Shown here in pieces: positions 55,161 to 64,000 of a DNA stretch of 64,000 nt. The notes below the pieces were generated by a model. It saw nothing but the letters and a program-made list of their open reading frames with translations. It had not been told where the DNA came from and did not search any database. Location: the NCBI RefSeq assembly GCF_000422725.1, contig NZ_KE383909.1, forward strand, positions 53,419-117,418, in the 5' to 3' direction. This stretch comes from Flavobacterium subsaxonicum WB 4.1-42 = DSM 21790 (GTDB lineage: Bacteria > Bacteroidota > Bacteroidia > Flavobacteriales > Flavobacteriaceae). Each line of letters begins with the position of its first letter. The stretch's first letter is position 1. The translations under genes and the position numbers were made by a program.

Positions 55161-56120
55161 TTAAACGTTTACCACTATATTTCTATAATCTGTTCCAGGT
55201 TTTGCTATAGCATTACAATATCTTCTAAAATAGCCGGGTGCATTATTGGTATGCCTTTTAAAATAGTTGTAAAAATAGTTAAGGTCGTTAAAGCCGTATA
55301 GGGTAGCAATTTCCCTCATAGGCTTATTGGTATTTTTTAGCAGGTATTTAATCTCGTTTATAAGCTTCTCGTGTATCCATTGGTTAACCGTTTTACCCGT
55401 AGTGTTGCTTACAATTTTAGAGAGGTAGCCCTCGTTAAGGTTCTGCATCTCTGCATAATCTTTTATACGAAGCACAGCCGTAGTTTCTCCCGAAATTATC
55501 CGGCTGAAATTATTTTCCATCTGCCCTATAAAAGCCGCTACATAGCAATTATGTTTTTTAGCCTTAACCGGTTTTTCGGTGTACTGCTGCTGCCTTATCA
55601 AAAGCAAAAGGTTGAGAATTAAGTTTGCTATAACCTCATATTTATAAGGTGTTTTACAAACAGCCTCATCATACATATCCAGGCAAATTCGCTCTATGTT
55701 TTCTATCATATTTGGCTCAAACCAGGCTGCATAACCCTTTTTGCTGCCCATCTTCTGAATTTCATCTATCCCTGCCGGCCAGTGGTGCAATAAAAAATGA
55801 TTGCTAAAGCTAATGTAATACGCCTTGCCCAAACTGCTCCATTTGCCGGACAGGAAAGTATCTGGCCGTATAAAAAGGACATTGTTGGAACATAGTTTAA
55901 ACACAGTATCATCTACACGATATGAGGCAACACCATCCGGTATTATAATGATGCTGAAATGATCTGGCCTAAAAACGGGGGTTTGATAGGGCAGTGGCAT
56001 ACCCAGTTCTTCCATCTTAACAATGGCAAAATCATTACGATCGATGTACGAAAAAACCGGCAGTTCCATAAAGGCAAGGCTGTCGGTAAACTTCCTTACA
56101 GTAGTTAACGGCGGTTTCAT
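55161..56120 (-). CDS. AraC-family transcriptional regulator
   Basis: This 319-residue regulator has a cupin-like N-terminal region (about 30-150) and a C-terminal double HTH (KPMREIATLYGFNDLNYFYNYFKRHTNNAPGYFR). It is the upstream gene of a tandem AraC pair. The 274-nt gap before it, up to the histidine kinase gene, is AT-rich; I see no promoter box there. It may respond to a small metabolite. Confidence 0.88.
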   Translation of the reverse strand: MKPPLTTVRKFTDSLAFMELPVFSYIDRNDFAIVKMEELGMPLPYQTPVFRPDHFSIIIIPDGVASYRVDDTVFKLCSNNVLFIRPDTFLSGKWSSLGKAYYISFSNHFLLHHWPAGIDEIQKMGSKKGYAAWFEPNMIENIERICLDMYDEAVCKTPYKYEVIANLILNLLLLIRQQQYTEKPVKAKKHNCYVAAFIGQMENNFSRIISGETTAVLRIKDYAEMQNLNEGYLSKIVSNTTGKTVNQWIHEKLINEIKYLLKNTNKPMREIATLYGFNDLNYFYNYFKRHTNNAPGYFRRYCNAIAKPGTDYRNIVVNV

Positions 56121-56394
56121 GCTAATTGGTTTTAGCTAAAAACGGTTGTATATAAATGTTTTGCGCCCTAAACGCTTTACAATATTTTGCAGGATTAATG
56201 GTGCAGGGGCTAATTAACAGAGGTTGTTTTTGAAAGGTGTTCATAATTTTAAATTTTAGAAGATTAAAATATGTATGAACTATTTCAAAGAAAGAACCAT
56301 TTATGTAAAGTTTTGTTATTTAAGTACTTATTTGTTTTTTCGGTTTTATTTTTTACGATATATCGTAAATCTGCAGTTGCTATTATTTGATAAT

Positions 56395-58635
56395 CTAATT
56401 TGTGGCACTTACACCTGCTTCTGTCAATTGCCTTTTTCTTGTAAAAAGTATGTTTATAGTAAGTCCGTTATTATTTATAAATGTAAGCGTACCATCTAAC
56501 TGATCGGTAAGCCCAATCATCAGATTTATGCCCAGAGATTCTCTTTCCTGCGTTTCAAATCCTTCTGGTAAACCCACACCGTCGTCGGCAATTACAAGCC
56601 TATAGGTGTCGTGTTCGATGTTTTTTAAAGAGATGGTTATCTGTCCGCTATCTTTGGTTATAAAGGCATATTTAATAGCATTGCTTATAGCCTCGTTAAG
56701 TATTAGCCCAAGTGGCACTGCCTGCGTAACATCAAGCTCTACATGATCTGTATCCAGCTTAAAGCCTATTTTTTTATCGGCGCTAAAACACTCTTTAAGG
56801 TAGTTTACCAGCTCATAAATATACCACGCCATATCTATAGCCGCCAGGTTGCTGGACTGATATAGCTTTTGATGGATTAGCGACATGGCATGCATGCGGT
56901 GCTGGCTGTTTTGTATGGCCATTAAGGCATCTTTATTTTCCAGGTAGGCCGATTGCGTATTGAGCAGGCTAATAACAATTTGCAGGTTGTTTTTTACCCG
57001 GTGGTGAATTTCTTTTAGCAGCCATTCTTTTTCTGTAAGTAGCTTTTTAAGCTGATCGTTTTGCTCATTAATTTGTTGCTGCTTTAATTCTAATTTTTTA
57101 TTGGCGCGTTGTTTTAAGCGCGACCGGTTATAAAGCAGGCCAACAAATAAAACCAACAGGGCAAGGCTGCCAATAAACACGTAGCGCAAAATGGTTGCGT
57201 TACGAATTTTTTCTTCCTGTAGTTTGCCCTGCTCGGTAAGCAGTTTTATATTTTTATCCTTCTTATCGGTTTCGTACTTAACCTGTAACGCGTTAAACTG
57301 TTGCCTGCTTTTAAGGTTAATAATAGAATCGTTTAAGCTTTTAGATAACCTGTAATGCTTTAACGCTGCTAAATAATTTCCGGTGGCAGAATCTGCCCTG
57401 AAATAATTATATTCAAGCTCTCTTAAATCAAGCAGATTGTTGTTTATTGTAGGCAGTTTTTTTAATTTATTAATATAGGTATAGGCTTTACTTGCCTGCC
57501 CGGTATTTATTAAATAGCGAATAATAGCAAAATACATGGTTTCAGGATTACTATCGCTCGTATAGTTACCCTCATCGCATTTAAGCAGCTGCTCATAGTA
57601 GGTTTTGGCTTTATCATACTGTTTTAATCCGCAATAGGTTAACACATAAATAGCCGGGCAATTAATGCTACAGTCTTTACCCGGATAATATCCAAGTCCG
57701 TTTAACAAATCTATGGCTTCGGCAAATTTATGTTTATTGCTAAGGCTATGCGCCGCGTTAAGGGCAATTCGTTCTGCACTATAGTCATCATTGCTTTTTT
57801 TTGCCAGTGCTATAGCCCTTTTATAATAAGCTATCGATTTATCGTCATATTTTAAATGGGCATATATTACTCCTAACAAATTATATGTAAGACTAACCCA
57901 ATAAGCATCGGCATTTACGTTTTCGACTATTTTCTCGGCCTCTAAGGCACAGGCAAGTGCATCTTTCTGGTTGCCGTTTGCCCAATAATTTTGCGCAAGT
58001 ATTGCATAATCCATATATATATCGGGCCGCTTAATACTCTTTTTTATTTTTATTGCCTGCAGTGCATATTTGGTACAGCTATCGTATTCAGATGCATTAA
58101 AATACAATTCGGTTAATTCCGTTAGTGTCTCTGCTTCATCATTAACAGCACCAGCCTCTTTGTATAAAGAAATTGCCTTTTTAAGATGCTCAATTTTTTT
58201 TGGCATGTGCTCATCATCCATGTAATTCACAGCATCTCTGTAAATTATAGCTTCCTCTCTTTTTAGGCCATATTTATGGGCATAATCTAATGCATTGCCA
58301 TGTAAGGTGGCGGCAAGTTTATAATTGTCTTTTTTTATGGCTATTTGGCCATCAAGCATCATGCTAAGGGCAGTATATTTTTTTAAGTCCGCCTGCCTGC
58401 TAATGTTTTTTAGCTGGCTATTGAGCAGGGCGGCACTATCCAGTTGTTTTTTAGATATTTCTTCTTTTTCAAGAAAATATTGTGCAGTTTGGTACAAAAG
58501 ATCGGCTTTTTTGGCCAGATCTTTTTCTGTTGCCAATTGTTTTTGCAGTTGTTTAAACGGCTCTTTACCTGTTGGTTGTGCAAAGCAGGTTACTGCAAAG
58601 AGCAATAGGGAGGCAATGATGATTGGGAGTTTCAT
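56395..58635 (-). CDS. TPR-containing sensor histidine kinase (HisKA_2 type)
   Basis: This 746-residue protein has a signal peptide (cleavage near CFAQ), an outer region of tetratricopeptide repeats (about 30-450), one membrane helix (about 480-500, ILRYVFIGSLALLVLFVGLL), a coiled coil, a HisKA_2 domain with the phospho-acceptor His in EIHHRVKNNLQIV, and a HATPase domain (LILNEAISNAIKYAF, DDGVGLPEGF). TPR sensors of this type are common in Bacteroidetes. No response regulator is directly beside it. Confidence 0.9.
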   Translation of the reverse strand: MKLPIIIASLLLFAVTCFAQPTGKEPFKQLQKQLATEKDLAKKADLLYQTAQYFLEKEEISKKQLDSAALLNSQLKNISRQADLKKYTALSMMLDGQIAIKKDNYKLAATLHGNALDYAHKYGLKREEAIIYRDAVNYMDDEHMPKKIEHLKKAISLYKEAGAVNDEAETLTELTELYFNASEYDSCTKYALQAIKIKKSIKRPDIYMDYAILAQNYWANGNQKDALACALEAEKIVENVNADAYWVSLTYNLLGVIYAHLKYDDKSIAYYKRAIALAKKSNDDYSAERIALNAAHSLSNKHKFAEAIDLLNGLGYYPGKDCSINCPAIYVLTYCGLKQYDKAKTYYEQLLKCDEGNYTSDSNPETMYFAIIRYLINTGQASKAYTYINKLKKLPTINNNLLDLRELEYNYFRADSATGNYLAALKHYRLSKSLNDSIINLKSRQQFNALQVKYETDKKDKNIKLLTEQGKLQEEKIRNATILRYVFIGSLALLVLFVGLLYNRSRLKQRANKKLELKQQQINEQNDQLKKLLTEKEWLLKEIHHRVKNNLQIVISLLNTQSAYLENKDALMAIQNSQHRMHAMSLIHQKLYQSSNLAAIDMAWYIYELVNYLKECFSADKKIGFKLDTDHVELDVTQAVPLGLILNEAISNAIKYAFITKDSGQITISLKNIEHDTYRLVIADDGVGLPEGFETQERESLGINLMIGLTDQLDGTLTFINNNGLTINILFTRKRQLTEAGVSATN

Positions 58636-58897
58636 ATAGCGCTCAATTAAAGCAAATTAGATGGTAAAATTAACAAAATTTTAATCATTTAAGATGTCTG
58701 GTCTTTTTTTTTACTGAAGATAACGGGAAGTGTGCCCCACACTACGGGAGATATGCAAAATCTTTATTTTTTATAATTTTTGGTAAGAATATCGAAGAAA
58801 TGGATTGGATTACAGTATCTAAATTCGTACTACCAATACAACATTAATTTGTTGACTTTCTTCTGCTTACTCATTACACCAATCAAATACAAAAATT

Positions 58898-59311
58898 ATG
58901 GAAAAAAGATATCCCATACCGCCCTTTACCTTACAAAGTGCCGTGGAAAAAATACAGCTGGCCGAAGAGGCCTGGAACAGCAGAGACCCGTATCGCATAG
59001 CGCAGGCTTACACCGTTGACAGCGAATGGAGAAACCGGAATGTATTTATAAATGGCCGGCAGCAAATAATAGACTTTTTATCGGGCAAGTGGGAGAGGGA
59101 GCTTGATTATAAGCTTAAAAAGGAATATTGGGCCCACACCGGTAACAGGATAGCTGTACGCTTTGAGTACGAATACCGCGATTTAAACGGGCAGTGGTTT
59201 AGGGCCTATGGCAACGAAAACTGGGAGTTTGATGAGAATGGCTACATGAAAAGGAGGTTTGCAAGCATTAACGATTTGGCTATTGCCGAGACCGAGAGAA
59301 AATTTATTTAG
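58898..59311 (+). CDS. NTF2-like protein, DUF1348 family
   Basis: This 137-residue protein contains the DUF1348 pattern: [37 protein letters not shown] and [19 protein letters not shown]. It is a single small alpha+beta domain, probably cytosolic, of unknown catalytic role. It is the first gene of an operon with two alpha/beta hydrolases. The ATG at 58898 begins the conserved N-terminus; an overlapping shorter frame at 58780 is not coding. Confidence 0.85.
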   Translation: MEKRYPIPPFTLQSAVEKIQLAEEAWNSRDPYRIAQAYTVDSEWRNRNVFINGRQQIIDFLSGKWERELDYKLKKEYWAHTGNRIAVRFEYEYRDLNGQWFRAYGNENWEFDENGYMKRRFASINDLAIAETERKFI

Positions 59312-59364
59312 TGCATTTATAAATGAATCAGGAATATTAATAATCAATTTTAAAAATCAATAAT

Positions 59365-60240
59365 ATGAAAACAAGTTATCATTCAAGAAAAATTAATGGT
59401 GTAGAAATTTTTTACAGAGAGGCCGGAGACAAACAAAAGCCAACAGTGCTTTTGTTGCATGGGTATCCAACATCTTCGCACATGTTTAGAAATTTAATTA
59501 ACGACCTGGCCGATGATTTTCACCTTATAGCACCCGATTATCCGGGCTACGGCAGGAGCGAGCAACCCCCAATGGCAGAGTTTGACTATACCTTCGAAAA
59601 TTTATCTAACATTATGAAAACCTTGTTAGACGAACTGGGTATTAAAAAGTTTAGCCTTTACTTAATGGACTATGGCGCACCTATTGGGTTTAGGATTGCC
59701 AGCAGAAATCCCGATCAGGTGGAGACGCTGATTATACAAAACGGCTGTGCTTACGAGGAAGGGCTTCAAACGTTCTGGGACCCTATTAAGGAGTACTGGA
59801 TAGATAGGAATAATAAAGTGGCCGAAAATACATTACGCGGTTTTCATGATCCAAACGGGTTACATTGGCAGTACACGCATGCAGTTCCTGACCCTAACGC
59901 CATATCGCCCGATAACTGGGAAATTGATCTAAGGCACCTTGAAAGGCCCGAAAATGGCGATATTCAACTGGCTATGTTTTACGATTATCAAACCAATGTG
60001 GTGCTGTACCCCGAGTGGCAGCAATACTTTAGAAATTACCAGCCCGAAACTATTATTGTTTATGGCAAAGACGATTATATTTTCCCCGGCATTGGTGCAG
60101 AGGCCTTTAAAAAAGACCTTAAAAACCTGGAGTTCCACCTTTTTAATACAGGGCATTTTGCATTAGAAAGTTATGGCGATGAGATTGGCGCTCTTATAAA
60201 AGATTTCCTTTTAAGGAAAACCGGTAAAAGCGCTGTTTAA
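59365..60240 (+). CDS. Alpha/beta hydrolase, paralog of the gene at 45322
   Basis: This 291-residue hydrolase has LLLHGYPTSSHMFR, Asp nucleophile in LMDYGAPIGFR, and TGHFALESYGDE with the catalytic His. The overall plan and many motifs are shared with the protein at 45322, so they are paralogs of the dehalogenase/epoxide hydrolase branch. It lies 53 nt after the DUF1348 gene and 24 nt before an esterase gene. Confidence 0.87.
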   Translation: MKTSYHSRKINGVEIFYREAGDKQKPTVLLLHGYPTSSHMFRNLINDLADDFHLIAPDYPGYGRSEQPPMAEFDYTFENLSNIMKTLLDELGIKKFSLYLMDYGAPIGFRIASRNPDQVETLIIQNGCAYEEGLQTFWDPIKEYWIDRNNKVAENTLRGFHDPNGLHWQYTHAVPDPNAISPDNWEIDLRHLERPENGDIQLAMFYDYQTNVVLYPEWQQYFRNYQPETIIVYGKDDYIFPGIGAEAFKKDLKNLEFHLFNTGHFALESYGDEIGALIKDFLLRKTGKSAV

Positions 60241-60264
60241 ATACCAAAACATATCCATTTTAAA

Positions 60265-60951
60265 ATGAAAACAATTAAAAATATTGTGCTTGTGCATGGT
60301 GCATTTGCCGATGGCTCCGGCTGGCGGGGTGTCTATAATATACTGAGCGGGCAGGGCTACAACGTAACCATTGTGCATAACCCGCTTACATCGTTAGAAG
60401 ATGGCGCCCTTGCCATAAAAATAGCATTAGACAGGCAGGATGGGCCTTCGGTACTGGTGGGGCATTCTTACGGGGGTGTTTTGATTACAGAGGCGGGTAA
60501 CCACCCTAATGTGGCGGCTTTAGTATACGTGGCGGCGTTTCAGCCGGATAGTGGCGAAACTGCTTTACAGTGGGCACAAACGGCGCCACCTGCACCCGAA
60601 AGCGGTGTGCTGCCACCCGATGAGAACGGCATTATATATTATGATAAAGATAAATATCATGCCGGTTTGTGTGCCGATTTAAGTACAGATGATGTTGATT
60701 TTATGTACGCCTCGCAGGGTGCTTTTTATGCTAAAGGCTTTGTTACGCCAATTACCAATGCCGCCTGGCAGGCAAAACCGGCGTATGCCGTTATTGCAAC
60801 CCAGGATAAAAGCATTTTGCCCCAAATACAGGAAGCTATGTACAAACGCTCTAATACTACAGCTACCAGGGTTACAGGCAGCCATTTAGTTTATATATCG
60901 CAACCCAAAGCCGTTGCCGATGTAATTATTACAGCTTCTAAATCTGTCTAA
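60265..60951 (+). CDS. Alpha/beta hydrolase (EstC/salicylate-esterase type)
   Basis: This 228-residue hydrolase has VLVHGAFADGSGWR, Ser nucleophile in VGHSYGGVLI (near residue 75) and a late His in GSHLVYISQP. It resembles small esterases of the methylesterase/EstC group. It is the third gene of the DUF1348 operon and is convergent with the FAD monooxygenase. Substrate unknown. Confidence 0.86.
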   Translation: MKTIKNIVLVHGAFADGSGWRGVYNILSGQGYNVTIVHNPLTSLEDGALAIKIALDRQDGPSVLVGHSYGGVLITEAGNHPNVAALVYVAAFQPDSGETALQWAQTAPPAPESGVLPPDENGIIYYDKDKYHAGLCADLSTDDVDFMYASQGAFYAKGFVTPITNAAWQAKPAYAVIATQDKSILPQIQEAMYKRSNTTATRVTGSHLVYISQPKAVADVIITASKSV

Positions 60952-60977
60952 TAATGGTTAGATTGTAAGCCTTGAAG

Positions 60978-61015
60978 AAAAGCTCTGAATTATTAATTTA
61001 GAGCTTTTCTGTTTT
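60978..61015 (+). terminator. Terminator of the DUF1348/hydrolase operon
   Basis: AAAAGCTCT and AGAGCTTTT pair over 9 bp, with an AT-rich loop of 13 nt, followed by CTGTTTTT. It lies 26 nt after the esterase stop. Confidence 0.65.
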
Positions 61016-61034
61016 TGATAGATATGTGTACCTG

Positions 61035-62492
61035 CTATGCATCTTTATTTTTTAAACAGCGGCCTCTTGGTGAATCGCCTTCCTGTAACACGATATCCGA
61101 ATGTAAAAATTGTGCTGCCTGTGCCGAATCTTTTACTTTAACAGCACTACGTTCCAGCATCTCCAATTCAAACGCATTTAAAACGCTTTCCCTTAATCCG
61201 GCGGTTCTCCATTCAGAAGATCTGCAACCTTTGGATATTCCACGCGCAAGCGAGAGTGCATCCAGCAGCGCCTGATTGGCCCCTTGCCCTTTAAACGGGC
61301 TCATGGGGTGGGCGGCATCTCCTATAAGGGTTGCCTGTTGGCTTATTTTCAATAATTCTAATGTAAGTAATTCACGGTCATATACCGGATAGCCGGAAAT
61401 ATTAGCTGCGGGGGTGGCCGCCATAATTTGAGGTATAGGGTCGTGCCATTGCGTCCTTCGGTAGGCTTCCTGTTTAAGTGCTTCGGCTCCTTGGGCACTT
61501 AATGCCTTAGCCTCTTCTTCTGGCATGGGGAAACTAAGCTGCCACATTACCGAGTCGGCTGTGTAGGGCATCATATAAATGCGCTCATTGCCATTGGCGG
61601 TTTGAAATACGGTAGCCGAATCCAATAAAGGGCTATTAAACCCATAAAGCGCGTTTAAAGGGCAAATGCCCAATATTACAATACAATCCAGGTAGCGTAG
61701 GGGGGTAACGTCTTCGCCTATAAGCAGCCTTCGTACCGAACTGCGAATACCATCGGCTCCAACCACAAGGTCGGCCGTGGCACTCTTCGCCTCCCCATCT
61801 ACCACAAAGTTGAGGTTAACTCCTTTATTTTCAGACTCTTTAAAATCTACTAATTGGTGCCCCCAATGTACGGCGGTATGGCCTCCAAGTTGCTCCAATA
61901 ACGCCAACCGTAATGACTGCCTTGCAATATGTATGTTTGATCGTTTGGGAGATTGTTTTCCAGACGGTTTAGCATCCTGCTCCATCCACTTTCTGTTTCC
62001 CCATTCGCCAATTACTTTCCCATCAGTAGTATGAACTATATGTTTTGTTGAAATAACACCTTTATCTAACGATACAATCCCGAAACCCTCAATAGCTTTA
62101 CTGGCTTGTTGCAACGTAAGGCCGTAACCCTGAGAGCGGGCATCAAAGTTATTATCGCGCTCATAAAGGGTAAAGGGTATGCCGCGGTGCAAACAGGCCA
62201 CAGCCAGGGCCACACCACCTATACCGGCACCAATAATGGCAACATGGGGGTAGTTTTGGTTATTGGCTACAGGGTGGATGGCAGAAGACACTAACCCGGA
62301 TCCGGAACAGTTTAAACAGGGGTACAAGTGGCCTTTAGGGCGTACCGGAGGCAGCCCCTGGCCATTTGATTTTTCAAATGTATCAAGAGCTATCTGGTAG
62401 TTTAGCCGTGCTTTTTTACTAAGCCCACGGCTTTTTTTGCCGTGCCCCATACATTCCGGGCAAACAGACCATTTTTCATCTTCATTTTTCAA
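61035..62492 (-). CDS. Zinc-finger/FAD-dependent monooxygenase fusion
   Basis: This 485-residue protein starts with two DnaJ-type CxxCxGxG motifs, CPECMGHG (about 11-18) and CLNCSGSG (about 58-65), which could bind one zinc. An FAD monooxygenase of the PHBH/TetX group follows: AIIGAGIGGVALAVACLHRG near 85, VVGADGIRSSVRR near 245 and LIGDAAHPMSPFKGQGANQAL near 405. Such enzymes hydroxylate aromatic or polyketide-like substrates using NAD(P)H and oxygen. The substrate is unknown; TetX relatives inactivate tetracyclines but I cannot claim that here. Confidence 0.87.
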   Translation of the reverse strand: MKNEDEKWSVCPECMGHGKKSRGLSKKARLNYQIALDTFEKSNGQGLPPVRPKGHLYPCLNCSGSGLVSSAIHPVANNQNYPHVAIIGAGIGGVALAVACLHRGIPFTLYERDNNFDARSQGYGLTLQQASKAIEGFGIVSLDKGVISTKHIVHTTDGKVIGEWGNRKWMEQDAKPSGKQSPKRSNIHIARQSLRLALLEQLGGHTAVHWGHQLVDFKESENKGVNLNFVVDGEAKSATADLVVGADGIRSSVRRLLIGEDVTPLRYLDCIVILGICPLNALYGFNSPLLDSATVFQTANGNERIYMMPYTADSVMWQLSFPMPEEEAKALSAQGAEALKQEAYRRTQWHDPIPQIMAATPAANISGYPVYDRELLTLELLKISQQATLIGDAAHPMSPFKGQGANQALLDALSLARGISKGCRSSEWRTAGLRESVLNAFELEMLERSAVKVKDSAQAAQFLHSDIVLQEGDSPRGRCLKNKDA

Positions 62493-62640
62493 TTTTCCTG
62501 CTTTCTATTTATTTACCGGATATTCCGGTTGGGGGATAGCTATAATTTTTGAGCAAAATTAAAATATATTTACTACAAAAGATTTTCTACATCTTAAATG
62601 TTTTGGAGAGGGGGAAGACCGGCTACAAAAGCATTAAACG

Positions 62641-62670
62641 AAAAAAGCACCTGCTTGGGGCAGGTGCTTT
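62641..62670 (-). terminator. Terminator of the cold-shock gene
   Basis: On the minus strand AAAGCACCTGC and GCAGGTGCTTT form a perfect 11-bp stem followed by TTTCG. It lies 28 nt after the stop codon. Confidence 0.85.
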
Positions 62671-62697
62671 ATAAACTAATTCTATAGGATATATAAA

Positions 62698-62889
62698 TTA
62701 TGCTATGACTACGTTTACTGCGTTTGGACCTCTACGGCCTTCTTCCACGTTGTAACGAACTACATCGTTCTCACGAATGTTCTCTGTTAAACCTGAAACA
62801 TGAACAAAAACTTCGTTACCACCATCGTTTGGAGTTATAAATCCGAAACCTTTGTCTTCATTGAAAAATTTTACTGTACCTTCTTGCAT
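62698..62889 (-). CDS. cspA: Cold-shock family protein
   Basis: This 63-residue protein is a complete cold-shock domain: GTVKFFNEDKGFGFITP carries RNP1 and EVFVHVSGL carries RNP2. It binds single-stranded nucleic acid and acts as an RNA chaperone. Length is normal. TACCTTCG on the minus strand near 62915 resembles a -7 box, with a short leader. No operon partner. Confidence 0.93.
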   Translation of the reverse strand: MQEGTVKFFNEDKGFGFITPNDGGNEVFVHVSGLTENIRENDVVRYNVEEGRRGPNAVNVVIA

Positions 62890-63123
62890 TTTAATATATA
62901 ATTTTGGCGAAGGTAGTGAATTAATAAATAAGAATCTTAAAATAAGTAATTTATCTCAAAATACCTGTATTTCTTACTTTCTGTACATTAAATTCCATTT
63001 GAGCTATGCCCATCTGTCCCCATAAAAAATTAGGTTCAGTAAACACTTGTCTTTTTATTTTAATCAAATGCAAATAAAATGGCGTGGTGGTTTTACATAG
63101 TGCCATCTGTTATTTTAAACCAC

Positions 63124-63879
63124 TTAATTTATAATCAGCTTTTTAGAGGTGCTTTTGCCCTGACCTGTAATTTTAATTACATAAGTACCGGCCTGCAATT
63201 GTTTAGTGCTTATGCTATCGGTATCGTTTACATTATCTTTAGTTGTAACAAGAGTTCCGTTGGTGTTGTATATTTCTATATGGTAGTTGTTTAGCCCCGT
63301 TTTTAGATTTATGCTCCCCGATGCCGGGTTTGGAGCAATCGCAACATCGTTGCCTGCAAACACCCCGTGTATAGTAGATGTCTGGCCCATTTTAGCGCCT
63401 GAGATACCAAACTGGTGGATAGGGTAGAGCGCCTGATTGCTGCTAAGCGGTTCGTTAAGCAAATCGTAAGCGGCAACAGCCGGGTTGGTTTTGTAGCGGT
63501 TGGCAATGGCTTTCCATAAGTTTATGGTGCGCTGTTGGGCTGTAGCATCTGTCCAATAATTGTTAACCACAGCCTGACCACTGTTTATAAAACCGTTTAT
63601 GCCGCCCGGCCCGCCGTGCAGGTCTAAAATTACATACATGCCGCGGGCAGTACATTGCGCAATAACCTAGTGCAGTTGTGTAAACCCGTTCGTTTTTATG
63701 GTGCCATCACTATTCATAACCTCCATCCAGTAAAAGGGCACGCGCACCATATTCATACCCATGTTTTTAATATCGTCCAGATCTGTAGTGGTAATCCATT
63801 TGTTTTGGTAATAATCCAGTACGGCATCAGACCCCGCAACCCCAAAACGGTCGATAAGCGAATTACGTACCGAGAAATT
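63124..63879 (-). pseudogene. Decayed GH5 cellulase with type IX sorting domain
   Basis: The minus strand encodes GH5 fragments: DRFGVAGSDAVLDYYQNKW, MGMNMVRVPFYWMEVM, then an in-frame TAG at 63669-63667, then YVILDLHGGPGG and VAAYDLLNEP with the acid/base Glu. The remaining GH5 half with the nucleophile Glu is missing, since the chain passes within about 40 residues to a type IX sorting domain (APNPASGSINL to KKLIIN). The 5' side ends at an in-frame TAA (63882-63880). Truncation, nonsense codon and internal loss together mark a pseudogene. The part after 63639 could still be translated as a 171-residue remnant. Confidence 0.75.
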
Positions 63880-64000
63880 TTACCGATTATTATAAAAAAG
63901 AGTATGGCTACCACCGCGAGGTACGTTTTGACCAGGACATTTACCTAAAGCTGATGGAAAAACCTGCCGTGTACTTTAAATTTGAAGGAATTGCTTTGCA
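63858..64000 (+). CDS. Unidentified partial frame at the right edge
   Basis: The plus strand reads NFTDYYKKEYGYHREVRFDQ, then DIYLKLMEKPAVYFKFEGIA, up to the window end. The residue composition looks coding, but the frame is preceded by TAA at 63855-63857 and has no start codon, so the 5' end is missing or in another frame. It abuts the truncated GH5 fragment head to head at about 63860-63885. I do not recognise the family. Confidence 0.4.

Noticed and set aside
61035..62492. Tetracycline-resistance gene tetX
   Set aside because: Shares the FAD monooxygenase signatures, but these are common to the whole family; no specific evidence for tetracycline as substrate.

Overview
The window reads as chromosome of a Bacteroidetes bacterium, most likely a Flavobacteriaceae member. 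The grounds are a SusC/SusD pair, type IX secretion C-terminal sorting domains, the Bacteroidetes promoter form (TTTG/TTG, about 19 nt, TAnnTTTG) in front of several genes, few Shine-Dalgarno sequences, and an arginine cluster of the Bacteroidetes type. No rRNA, tRNA, CRISPR array or complete insertion sequence was seen.

Layout. 1-5745 (minus): arginine biosynthesis operon, in transcription order GNAT acyltransferase, argG, argC, argD, argF' and argB (cut by the left edge), preceded by a leader of about 320 nt that encodes a 26-codon peptide. 5831-9768: MFS transporter, family 9 glycosyltransferase and fumarylacetoacetase. 9843-11151: glyA. 11291-11620 holds two convergent candidate small RNAs. 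11669-20682: pentapeptide-repeat protein, a SusD/SusC pair, a Ca-type PI-phospholipase C and a secreted metallophosphoesterase. 20758-31343: a MacAB-TolC-like efflux system divergent from an NtrC-type two-component system and a fused ABC exporter. 31455-33422: diheme peroxidase. 34074-42212: a giant type IX-secreted protein carrying both a PhoD-like and a PhoX-like phosphatase domain. 42267-62889: accessory and regulatory region with four Crp/Fnr-like regulators, two sigma-54 activators, two AraC regulators, a TPR histidine kinase, several alpha/beta hydrolases, DJ-1/PfpI, a quinol-monooxygenase-like protein, a zinc-finger/FAD monooxygenase fusion and a cold-shock protein. 63124-64000: a decayed GH5 cellulase next to an unidentified partial gene.

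How the genes work together. SusCD, PI-PLC, metallophosphoesterase and the PhoD/PhoX protein all point to release and uptake of phosphorus-containing compounds outside the cell; this is inference from families and proximity. The efflux genes are probably switched by the divergent sensor/NtrC pair through a near-consensus sigma-54 site. The Crp-like regulators each sit beside small redox or hydrolase genes and probably control them.

Repeats. A 27-nt palindromic element occurs four times (two in the arginine operon, two as an inverted pair at 33.5 kb), with conserved arms and compensating loop changes. A second nested hairpin element lies at 49446-49665.
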